From: Chytridium lagenaria
Taxonomy: Eukaryota; Chytridiomycota; Chytridiomycetes; Chytridiales; Chytridiaceae
Direction of reading: 5' to 3'
NCBI GenBank assembly: GCA_025449115.1
Contig: JAHLKC010000121.1
Location: forward strand, 61,492-125,491
Length of the DNA stretch: 64,000 nucleotides
In this document: positions 55,375 to 64,000 of the stretch, one piece after another
Layout of the letters: every line of letters begins with the position of its first letter
How positions within the stretch are numbered: the stretch's first letter is position 1
Position numbers and translations under genes: made by a program
The notes under the pieces: generated by a model
Told to the model about the DNA's origin: nothing
Database searches by the model: none
What the model saw: only the letters and a program-made list of their open reading frames with translations

Positions 55375-56640
55375 TCACTTATTATTCAAAAATCGTGTTG
55401 CAGACGAAGCATCTTTATCGCTATCCTTTAAAAACATAGCATCGACCAAATCCTCATCTGCAACAGACAGCCTCTCCAGAGACTCATCCTCGCTATCTAC
55501 GCGTGCACCCTCCTCTTTTTTCTTCTCATTCGATTCTTCTTCAGACTCACACTCATCATCACTTCTTGAATCCGCAGCCTCCTTTCCCACCAATACACGC
55601 CCCAACACCCCTATAATCATCCAGCCCCATCTCACCATCAGCCCCTGCAATCCCACAAGCACCACTGCGTAAAACCAGTACACCCCCCAATGAAACCAGC
55701 TCCCAGTACCCCACGGATCAAATGTCTTGACGGGAATCCTCCTTACACTCTCGAACAGCGTGCTCCACAGGATGCGTGCGTACAACGCATGTCGGGTGAC
55801 GAACCATGAAAGTGCAAACATGGCAAAGGTGATATCGCAGGGAAGTTGATATTGGACGTATCGAAGAGATTTGGCGAGGGAGAGGAGGACATCGGATATG
55901 TCCATCAAAGTGATGATAAGATGGCCTATGCGCCAGAAATGCATGAAGTGGGAGGTGAGCAGAAGCACAAGGGCTGTGGTATGGTGGATTCGGAGGGCCC
56001 AAAGCTCCTGGGCTTTTTCTGAACATTGTTTAATATCGCGTTTACGGGGCTGTTTAAATTAAAATCATCAGTATTGCCCGTCAAAGTACAAGAACACTGA
56101 GAAAAACTAAAGGAAAACTTCGTGTTGGACTTACAGCTAGACCATTTGGTCGTTTCTTGTCATCACGTCTCTCCACCTCTCTGCTCCCGCTGATAGTATT
56201 AAGCAACCCATCCCCCCAGAATCCCATTTGCGCCACGTAAAACGCCCAAACACCCACAGGCATCTTCAACGCATCCGTAGGATATCCCTCCCAAACCCCT
56301 TTATCCATCGTGCTCCCCCAACTAGGTGCATATTTTCTTCCTTCGTCAGTGAAAAACAGCGCAACACCCACAGAGAACTTAAAGTATGCCAACAGAACAG
56401 ACGAGTCTGTTCGTCGATTTTCTTAAGGAGGGCTGGGTCTTCGCGATGGCGAATGTGGCGACGGCGAAGTGCGAAGCGGTAAAGGGGTTTGGCGATGAAA
56501 TTGTAATGAAATGCTCGGTGCTGGCGGATCACTAGCATGCAAAGGGTGACGGCGAAAAGATCCATCGATTCCATCTTCACGAGGAAGAGAGGGGTCGGTA
56601 TCAGGATAATTCACAATACCAGCTGGACTGTCGTGGTAGT
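55375..56640 (-). CDS. LAG1: Ceramide synthase (Lag1/Lac1, TLC domain)
   Basis: Minus-strand exons encode a multi-pass membrane protein. The N-terminal hydrophobic segment is M-D-L-F-A-V-T-L-C-M-L-V-I near 56565. L-S-S-L-W-V-L near 56395 leads to A-P-S-W-G-S-T-M-D-K-G-V-W-E-G-Y-P near 56310. F-Y-V-A-Q-M-G-F-W is near 56235. The Lag1 motif follows an acceptor near 56050: P-R-K-R-D, then the catalytic H-H-T-T-A-L-V-L-L near 55985. F-W-R-I-G-H-L-I-I-T-L-M-D-I-S-D near 55935, L-A-K-S-L-R-Y-V and two further helices follow. The acidic, Ser-rich cytosolic tail ends F-L-N-N-K at 55375. Ceramide synthases N-acylate sphingoid bases in the ER membrane. The conserved H-H pair and the following D of I-S-D fit the active site. 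The start codon is uncertain; a short upstream exon is possible. It sits between copies 2 and 3 of the SDR array. Confidence 0.85.
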
Positions 56641-56898
56641 GGTCCGGAGCAATCTGATACGCGTGAAAGTTAAACTTTTCCTTAGAATATTTCCTTTGAT
56701 GGTAGGGGTAGTTCGACGTTTAAATCATGTTTTGGCCATCGGAAGGGTCAGTGACTTCCCGCGCCACCCAAGCGGGCGACACCCGTTTCTCACCGAATTC
56801 ATAGATGACCCATAGAAGGCTAAGTTTTACCCTGAAATTTATTTTGACAAAGAAAAGCCTCCCTCCTGTAGCCCCACTACAAAAGAAGTTATCAAGCT

Positions 56899-58615
56899 TT
56901 AATTCACTAAAACCCCTTTTCGATAGAGAGCCACGCGCATGGCTTCTTCAAGGGTGTAGATGGGGCGGTATCCCACGACGCGGCGAATCTTGTCACTCCT
57001 GTTATTAGTTGCGTGATCCTTTTAGAAGAGAACGACCCAGCGAAAGAAAAAAGAAACGGAAGGAACGGAAAAACAAAAGAAAAAGGCCATTGACAGAGAA
57101 AAGGTTACGGAAAAACGCTGGCAAAATGATAAGAAAACGGAAAAAGCAGTGTGTGTGCAAAATTTAAAGGAAAGAAAAGGGAAAGCCAGCCGCCACGAAA
57201 AAACACACCTAAAAGTGTAAGTATGGTTTACGGTTTTGTACACCGCCAAGCTCAACGCATCCAACTCTCCCATCGACACTTTTCCAGCAAAAATCCACTG
57301 GCTCGAAGTTCCTATAAGTGATAATGTCCAAAACAAGAAGCGAGGGAGCTTGGTGGGAATGGTGAGGTCTTTAACATACAGCTAAAGCATATATCAATAA
57401 GTATATATATCAAATAAAAATACCTTTATAAGTTTAAAAAATTCGCTCTCCAATATCGGATCATTTTCTGACACCAAGAAGGCTTGGCCACCTACGGTGT
57501 CGGGATTTTCTCGAAGTGCTTTCTCAACGGCAAGATGGCGAATGCAACGTTCTCTACGTATACGTAGTCTGGGGAAGATTAAGTCAGAAACGTGCAGCGA
57601 AGTGAGGTGCTAGTATACCGTTAAGTAAATTGCCTATCATTATTCCACCTTTGTCCTTGATAATGCGGTCAACGTTAAATCTATCACCAGCACCCCATAC
57701 GATACTATTTCAATTAAAAAGCAGTTAATACATCAATATCTACACATGCTGTTAGTTTAAGCAGACCTTGCAGGGCGGACAGAGGCGGTTCTAAGGACCT
57801 TCCAGTAGGTCCAACAGTTTTATCGGCGAGCAACGTAATCTTCTCCGCCTAAACAAGCATTATCATCAAATGAAATCTCGTGCTCACCAGTATTTAGATC
57901 GAGTGTAATGATTAAACGGCTTCCTAGAATACGCCGGCATGTCCTCATCCCATCAACAACTGCCCTACATCCTCTCCCAACGACATTCGACGTCGAAGTC
58001 TGCACCAGAATCAACACCCGCCTCCACACAAGCCTGGATGACATTTTTTGTTCCTCAACGTTTATCGATAAAGACTTGGGAAGTTGGAATTAAGGTTCTC
58101 TTGGAACGACAGGATCGCGGCAACATGATAAACTATTTTCATGCCACGTAAGCTGTACGGACGGCCTCAGCATCGGTGATGTCAAGTTTAACAAAACGAA
58201 CGGTTGATGGTGGGAGGACATCTTGGGTGGGCTGATGTCCAGAATAAGAATATTGGATTCACCACGATGGATAAGAGATTCGACAATGTAGGCACCCACG
58301 AAACCACCACCTCCAATTACAGCTGAAGCCCAATTAAAAATTGCGTGGAAACGGACGGGATGATTCGAGTTTACCTATGGGGAGCTTTGTTGGAGGACCT
58401 GAAAGAAGGCCTGCCGTTATCATCTCTCTTTGGAAGGATAGAGACGCCGGGCCGATCTCCCTCCTGCTCTTAGCATTGATGGGTACAGGTGTAATGTATC
58501 CATATGCCAGGAACGCTGCATAGAGGACTAGCGGAACGGTCGCGAGGACTCCGGCGATGCTGCGAGAACACAGCGATTGAGGCCATCTCAACTTCGTAGC
58601 ACAAACCCAGCTCAA
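56899..58615 (-). CDS. Membrane-anchored 3-beta-HSD-type SDR, copy 3
   Basis: Starts at 58615 with a basic N-terminus and a hydrophobic anchor (I-A-G-V-L-A-T-V-P-L-V-L-Y-A-A-F near 58555). The linker ends L-P-I-G at the intron, exactly where copy 2 has L-P-I-G. The nucleotide-binding G-G-G-G-F-V-G-A-Y-I-V-E-S is near 58310 and L-I-L-D-I-S-P-P near 58245. K-L-D-I-T-D-A-E-A-V-R-T-A is near 58170. The catalytic N-H-Y-T-R-S-K is near 57905. R-T-A-S-V-R-P-A is near 57780, G-A-G-D-R-F-N-V-D near 57685 and D-Y-V-Y-V-E-N near 57555. The C-terminus is R-S-D-K-I-R-R-V-V-G-Y-R-P-I-Y-T-L-E-E-A near 56990 and the stop is at 56899-56901. Frame breaks occur near 58100-58230. It lies upstream of the ceramide synthase on the same strand. 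Confidence 0.8.
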
Positions 58616-58648
58616 AAACTGGATATAGGCAGCAAGCTCGGAATATTA

Positions 58649-60706
58649 TTATCTGAAAACCATAGGGATCTCGCAAGGCAATGTTGATATTGGTGAGGAA
58701 AAGTATGTGGAAGCTTTAAGTAAGCAATAAACAAGGTTCAAAAAACCTACAAACACTATATGGAGAAAAAACAAACGTACAAGCGGCAACAACACAGCAG
58801 GCAAGTATGGATACGACTCCAGTACTAACGAAGAGAAAGCAAAACTAAAATATACATCATTAATAAGGGAAAAGTTCATTTTCCTTATATTCGTTCCATC
58901 CTCCTCCTCCTCCTCATCGTCGTCATCATCATCGTCATCGACAACTGCAGCCTTACTGTCTAACCCGTGCATCTTGACAAGCTTCACCATTCCTCCCTTA
59001 ATAATCCACTCCTCTCCATCTGTAACCCATCTACTCTTTCCCTTCCGCGTCTTTCCCTTCTTCTTCTTCAAAAGCTCCCAATCTTATCCGCGCTCCTCAA
59101 GCTCAATCTCAAGCCCCTCCGCAAACTCTCTCGCGAAAAGCTCTTTCGATGCTGCGCCTTCGTTCCGCCTCTTTTCATGGTGTCACTAGTAAGCGGGAAT
59201 CACCACCCATCCAAGATTATCATCCATCATCCTGGTGTGCAGGTGGATTAGGAACAAGCGTGTCCCCGCGTCTTCCTCGTAATCATCATAATCGTAAATA
59301 TCGTCTTCAAAAGGATCCAAGGCGTTGGGTTCTTGAAAGGGAAGTGTCCCTGCTGCTGCTGCCCCAGCTAACAACGTGTTTATCCCGCCTTCAAGACCAC
59401 CGTCATCATCTTGATCATTCAGCCCGAGATTTGAGGAGCGGCGGAAGGATTTACAGGGGTTTAGGCGGTGTAGGAGCTATGGGAGGGAAGCAAGTTGTGG
59501 GGTCCGTGCAGCCACGTTCCGAGCTCAACGGGAGATACCGTATTAGCGGTGTCCGCTTCTGCACCGCACTCCCGTAACGACGACTTCTTCCCTCATCATC
59601 CACGTCATCAGGTGATATATACCGCCTCTAAGGTTTCTTTGATACTCTTCCTCGTCTAAGATCGGTTCACATACAATCTGTTCAGTCCCTCCAGACACAA
59701 GAGGAGCCCCCTTATCCAAACTCGCCCTAAACACTGCATCCTTACATACTTTCGGCGTATGTACCTGAATCACATAATGACACACTGCAATCTCATCCAC
59801 ATTCGACAGATGCTCTGTTGGACAACACGAGAACTGCACCTCCACAATTCTAGGCCTGCCATCACAGAGTTGTCCATTACCGTACCACATGCGAAGATAC
59901 CGGCGGCCAGATTCTTCACCCTCAATGAGTTCAGACCCTGCGGTGCCAGCGTTTTCCTTGTCACCATAAAATCCTTGCGGGTGACGTGATGAATCGTATT
60001 TGCCGAGAAGGTATTCAAGACGTTTTTTGTTCCTTCGCCGGTCCCACTTTTGGATTTGGCAGTGTATTCGCGGTATTGGATAATGTTTTTTCATATGGCA
60101 GAATTCATAGGTCCACCAGCCTTGTGTCTTTATGAAGGCGAACATGGTTTAAAAAGTAAGCGTGAATGTGGGTGTTAAAAGTACACTTACATGAGTCAAA
60201 CACTTTGATTTCAGCGGACGCACGAGCAGCACTGCTCGTTCCGTTGCCCTTCTCTTTGCATCCGCTGATCTCCGATCGGCATATACATCAATATTTGAAA
60301 GTGACGTTTCGCGTGTCGGCACCTTACACACATATTTTCTCGACGAAAACGGCAGCACAATCACATCATCCGACAACGTCTAAAACAAGTCATAAGCAAA
60401 CAACCACCATCGTCGATCAAGTACCTTTTCCTTTAAATCCTGCTTCCTCACGCCTGTCGTCCCAAACACAAACGAACTCTTGGGGAATGAGAAAACGTCC
60501 GAAAAGACGACACGACGGGACGGGAAGAGAGGACCTTGTGGAAATGATGATGCTGATGTTGATGCGAGAGGTGATGAGGAGGATTCGGAGATTGTGGATG
60601 AGGAGGTGGTGTCAGATTCGGTTAATGAGGTTTGGTCATGGACTTGCGCACATGACCCTTGCACCCAGAGATGGAGAGCGATGAAGAGGATGGCCTTTAA
60701 TCTCAT
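58649..60706 (-). CDS. YOS9: OS-9/Yos9-type ER lectin with MRH domain (ER-associated degradation)
   Basis: The N-terminus at 60706 is a signal peptide (M-R-L-K-A-I-L-F-I-A-L-H-L-W-V-Q-G-S-C-A), followed by a Ser-rich stretch and the F-S-F-P-K-S-S-F-V-F-G-T segment. The next exon has Y-V-C-K-V-P near 60340, the first MRH cysteine. K-T-Q-G-W-W-T-Y-E-F-C near 60125 is the double-Trp mannose-binding motif. I-H-C-Q-I-Q-K is near 60070, L-L-G-K-Y near 60010 and W-Y-G-N-G-Q-L-C-D near 59890. P-R-I-V-E-V-Q-F-S-C-C and C-H-Y-V-I-Q-V-H-T-P-K-V-C near 59765 complete the MRH domain. A charged C-terminal region has Lys-rich and poly-Asp/Glu tracts (near 58910-58950). The hydrophobic end near 58730-58830 may or may not be translated. 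Yos9/OS-9 reads trimmed N-glycans on misfolded proteins for the Hrd1 ligase. No H-D-E-L retention signal was seen. Confidence 0.88.
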
Positions 60707-60862
60707 TACTCCCTGTCCTTATCCCTCTCTCCAAGTGTTTCGTCGTTGCAGCACCGCGATGATATCGCCTTTTTAAGAATATGAAACTTGAACCGTCTCG
60801 CTTGAGACCACTGAATTGAGGGGGTTAAGGCTGTTTCAAATTTTACCAAAAACCCTGCTCCG
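60707..60862. promoter_or_regulatory. Divergent promoter region between YOS9 and ERF4
   Basis: About 156 bases separate the two start codons. Because both products act in the secretory pathway, a shared unfolded-protein-response control is conceivable, but I could not identify a UPR element by eye. Confidence 0.3.
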
Positions 60863-61398
60863 ATGGCCGAACCATCAGTCGCTGTCGACATCAGCGCCGG
60901 CTCACATAAGATCATCCTACCAAGATCCTGGGAAACAGGGGCAGAGTACCCCATCTTCTCTCTCCCCGCCGTCATGCCAGAACTACTTCTATCAAGGTTA
61001 CCCGAAGACGTTGTGGCGGCAACCATCAAGAAAGTCAATGACATGCTGGAAGAGGCATCAAGGATCACTTGGGGTGCTGTGATGAAAGCTGTAGGGGCTT
61101 TTTTGTTCTCAACGGATATCTTTATGGGATCAGATTACGATAAGGTGGGCGAATGCACACTTTAGGTACTGCGATGCTCACCCCCCTTTCTCTCGTTTAT
61201 TTCCCAACAGTCACTCGCAAAGCTGTCCGCCTTTATCGAACAAGAAAACAAAACCACCTTCGAACCCGCAGGCATTCACCTTGTTGTAAGTTTACTTAAG
61301 TTTTGGTCCTTTCGCCAGCCTCTTCTCATCCTTTTTTTTTCTAGGATCCTAGAAGAACCGCTTTTCTACACATGGAGATCCTCGTCATGAACAGATAA
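60863..61398 (+). CDS. ERF4: Erf4/GOLGA7 family subunit of the Ras palmitoyltransferase
   Basis: ATG 60863. Exon 1 has I-I-L-P-R-S-W-E-T-G, then F-S-L-P-A-V-M-P-E-L-L and A-T-I-K-K-V-N-D-M-L-E-E-A near 61020, as in GOLGA7 (T-V-R-T-L-N-N-L-Y-A-E-A). A hydrophobic helix (A-V-G-A-F-L-F-S-T-D-I-F-M) is near 61090. Intron 61145-61210 (66 nt) precedes L-A-K-L-S-A-F-I-E-Q-E-N-K. The conserved P-A-G-I-H-L-V is joined across intron 61286-61344 (59 nt) to D-P-R-R-T-A-F-L-H-M-E-I, matching the family's G-L-x-L-x-D-P-x-x-x-G-x-x-x-x-E-I. Stop at 61398; about 135 residues, the usual size. With its DHHC partner Erf2, this subunit palmitoylates Ras and related proteins at the ER or Golgi. This gene shows no frame break. 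Confidence 0.87.
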
Positions 61399-61902
61399 CT
61401 TCTTCACTCATTCAACACGCACGTCTCGCCTCCTCGTCAAGTTTCTTATCATGCTATCTCTGCGCCATACATTCGTAATATAGAATTATTTTTAACTACA
61501 GTTTTGGATGAATGCCTTGATGTCGTTTCATGAAAGTGGATGCCATCATATGGATTGAAGTCAAAGGCAGGATAGGCTTGCACCGGATATACCGCCTTGC
61601 CGTGTAATGTGGTGTCAGCTAACACGTTCGGTGCCAGACAACAGACCGCATTCAGCTTTTTGAGTACATGAACTAACTACCAAACCCCAATATTGGTTCA
61701 CTATGTTGCTAAAGTTAATCATTATCAATTACACCTACTTGACGAGATGACGCCCAGTGAATCAAAAAAAAACAAACGCAGCACCACAATCCTCGTTTTT
61801 CAAAACAATATATTCAGGGAAGTGCCTTCCAAAAAAACTATTCACACACACGTCCAAACAAAAAAAATACTTAAAAAACCAGCAAAATATACACCCATAC
61901 CA
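61399..61902. other. Intergenic region between convergent ERF4 and trehalose synthase genes
   Basis: About 500 bases, with A-rich sequence at 61760-61940 that forms the 3' flank of the minus-strand gene. A Lys-rich frame at 61693-61941 is a by-product of base composition. No other feature seen. Confidence 0.45.
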
Positions 61903-64000
61903 TCAGCAAAAACACAAAAAACACGTCCGACAATCAAATAAATAACATGGACCCGAAAAGAAGAAAACAAAACCATCACCTCGCATACCCCCCGCCCACC
62001 CCCCCATCAACTCAATCAACTGCTCAGGCGCCGCAACATGCCAAGAAGCCTTGGTCTTCTTCGTCGCACTCCCAATCGTCAAATTAAAATAAACCTCCTC
62101 CGCCAATTCACTCCTCCTCAAACTCCTAAACATGTCTTCATCCGTCTTATCATCTCCCACGCAAAACACAAAATCAAGGTCTGGATGGGCCGCAACGAGG
62201 CGTTTCACGATTTCACCCTTGTTGATGGAAACCGGGCGGACCTGTGAAAAAATCGGGTAAGCCTGGGAGAGGGGGAGGGGGGTTACCTCTAGATTTTTCT
62301 TCCCAATGAGGACCTCGACGGGGAGTTTGGAGAGAATGGCGTCTTCCAAATGGTTCTGGCATTCCTTGGCCTGGAATGAGCCGTAATCAGGATCAGCCAT
62401 ACGGTAATGCCACGTGATGGAGCAGCGCTTGTGTTCGATAAAGGATCCTGATCAAAAGATGAATTAGGATCCAAACAAAAAAAACCATAAAACTTGGATT
62501 CCCCCATTCGAACAAAATAAATTAAAAGTCACCTTGCGTCCTCTCGGTATAGTAAGAAAAATCTCAGTGACCTTGCTCTTCCACGAAAGGTCAATCTCTT
62601 CCGACAAATTCACCCATTTTCCATCCTCAGGGTACTTTATAAAACATCCATGCTCAGCACTACCCAAAAAATGTGTTAAAAACAAAACCAATACAAACAA
62701 ATCAAAATAAAAACAACACAAGAGGAGCATTCACCTTAAACCAAGTCCAGGAATATGACCAAGCCAGTTATCCAAACACGCTTGATCTCTCCCAGAAATA
62801 ACAAAGACATAGTTGTTCGGATCCTTGACGAGAGCCGTGAGATACTCGAGCATATCAGCACCTGGAACGGCGGCGCCTGGCGTTTTCCTGATAGGAGTCA
62901 AAGTCCCCTACACATGATTTCCGCGTAAGCCCACAAAACAATGCAAAAAACAATAAACATAAATAACGCTCGCACAAAAAAAAAAAAGAAATCTCTTACA
63001 TCATAATCAAACATGAGCAACCTCTTCTTTGATCCCCAATACCTCTCCGTAATAAGGTCATAGTCTAAAACAGGGGTTGGGTTTGACTGATCCGGAATCT
63101 TGAGACTTCAAAAGATCCCTCAAAAAGCTCCCCGCCCAAAACGCAGCAGTTTTAGACGTCAATGCTCGTAAAGTTGTTTGATGCTTGTTAAACTTTTCTT
63201 CTTTGCTCATCGTCAACGCCTCGTTGATGGCGTTGGCGACGCCCTGAAAAAGAAAAGGGGGTCAGCGTGTGGAAGCAATGGAAAGAAAAAAGTCAAAACA
63301 GAAAACCGAAAGCAAACGCGTCAAAAAAAGCAATTGATATGCTTACCAAATAATCCCACGGATTCACCAACATGGCACACTCAAACTCCCCGCCGTCCCC
63401 GTAAACTCACTCAAAATAAGCGGTCCATGATTTCTCCTGCTGGCACACCACAAACTCATGCGACGTCGTATTCATCCCATCCCGAACCGACGTAATAAGC
63501 GCCACATCCGCAACACTCAGCAAAGCAAAATACTCATCCTGATCCAAATGTTGGTGATAATGATGGACAGGTGAAAACTCGAGTGATCCAAAACTGCCAT
63601 TGGATCCGGGAGACGAGCTCAGAGATCCGCTTCGAGTTTAGGGACTCGCGTTGTGGTGGGAGGTGACTTGAATAAGAACCACCTGTGATGGTTGAATAAA
63701 CGACAAGGTTAGAAGGCTTGGGTATTGAAAAAGAAATCGCAGAGGTACCTTATTCTGCCACTCGGGTAAAGGGTCAGGAACTTTTCAAAAGCATTTAACT
63801 TGTGTTGGACGCCCTTGATGTGGTCGAGCTTATCCCTTCCAATTATAATCTTCTTGCCCGCGTACAAATCGCGAATAGCAGCGAGCTTGTCCTGAACGGT
63901 CTGCATTTTTCTATTCCAAGGCGATGAGGGAGAAGAAAAGCAAAAAAGGCAATGTAAACGATAAAAAGTAGGAAGGAAAGATGACACTAACCTTCTGGTT
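61903..64000 (-). CDS. TPS2: Trehalose-6-phosphate synthase/phosphatase (Tps2/Tps3-like), 5' part cut by window edge
   Basis: On the minus strand the gene enters at the right edge with the GT20 motif I-I-I-G-R-D-K-L-D-H-I-K-G-V-Q-H-K-L near 63830 and A-F-E-K-F-L. V-A-L-I-T-S-V-R-D-G-M-N-T-T-S-H-E near 63490 follows, with its donor-binding R-D-G-M-N. V-N-P-W-D-Y is near 63365. The C-terminal phosphatase domain starts with L-L-M-F-D-Y-D near 63015 (D-Y-D in place of the first catalytic D-x-D) and continues with T-P-I-R-K-T-P-G near 62890. V-F-V-I-S-G-R-D near 62800, S-A-E-H-G-C-F near 62655, N-K-G-E-I-V near 62215 and V-G-D-D-K-T-D-E-D-M-F near 62145 complete the HAD motifs. Having both domains argues for a bifunctional-type protein. 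It makes the stress protectant trehalose. Frame breaks near 63420 and 63100; introns near 62720, 62940 and 63330. The 5' end lies beyond the window. Confidence 0.87.

Noticed and set aside
58905..58945. Possible calsequestrin-like acidic protein from the poly-Asp/Glu tract
   Set aside because: The tract is short and continues from the MRH-domain protein with Lys-rich flanks. It is best read as the acidic tail of the OS-9-like protein.

Overview
This window looks like nuclear DNA from a zoosporic (flagellated) fungus, probably a chytrid or a relative. The genes are fungal or eukaryotic housekeeping genes interrupted by many short GT-AG introns (52, 59, 59 and 66 nt where I could fix both ends). 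One gene encodes a RIB43A-type axonemal ribbon protein, which non-flagellated fungi do not need. I found no rRNA, tRNA, CRISPR array, bacterial operon or transposon gene.

Layout. 1-3.4 kb: the end of a protein with a PRWR tail, then a lineage-specific protein built from about twelve copies of a D-S-L-F-W...I-D-L-P motif. 4.1-8.2 kb: API5-like gene (-) divergent from ARV1 (+). 8.3-12.2 kb: HIT hydrolase (-) divergent from threonyl-tRNA synthetase (+). 12.4-13.8 kb: cis-prenyltransferase (+). 14.4-16.1 kb: Pbs2-like MAP kinase kinase (-). 16.8-18.8 kb: PPR protein (+). 19.5-22.8 kb: PP2A B'' EF-hand subunit (-). 24.0-31.4 kb: a very large gene with about seven RRM-like domains and glycine/arginine-rich, minisatellite-bearing linkers (-). 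32.6-36.4 kb: proteasome subunit Rpn2 (-). 37.5-39.2 kb: RIB43A (+). 39.6-41.2 kb: unidentified coding-like sequence (-). 41.2-43.0 kb: Ctr copper transporter (-) and a SAM methyltransferase (+), almost touching. 43.1-50.5 kb: three unrecognised coiled-coil or repeat proteins, the last with the same PRWR tail as the first gene. 51.4-58.6 kb: three tandem membrane-anchored 3-beta-HSD-type dehydrogenases (-) with a ceramide synthase between the second and third. 58.6-60.7 kb: OS-9/Yos9 lectin (-). 60.9-61.4 kb: Erf4/GOLGA7 (+). 61.9-64.0 kb: trehalose-6-phosphate synthase/phosphatase (-), cut by the window end.

Functional themes. Several genes act at the ER and Golgi or in lipid metabolism: ARV1, the dolichol synthase, ceramide synthase, the HSD-like enzymes, Yos9 and Erf4. 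Yos9 (ERAD) and Rpn2 (proteasome) are both in protein quality control. The MAPKK and trehalose synthase fit osmotic and heat stress. These are ordinary eukaryotic neighbours; only the three-gene HSD array looks like a true cluster.

A main caveat is that almost every conserved gene, including essential ones, carries apparent single-base frameshifts, several inside homopolymers. This points to an indel-rich assembly and not to pseudogenes. Gene limits below are therefore spans from likely start to likely stop, including introns and frame breaks.
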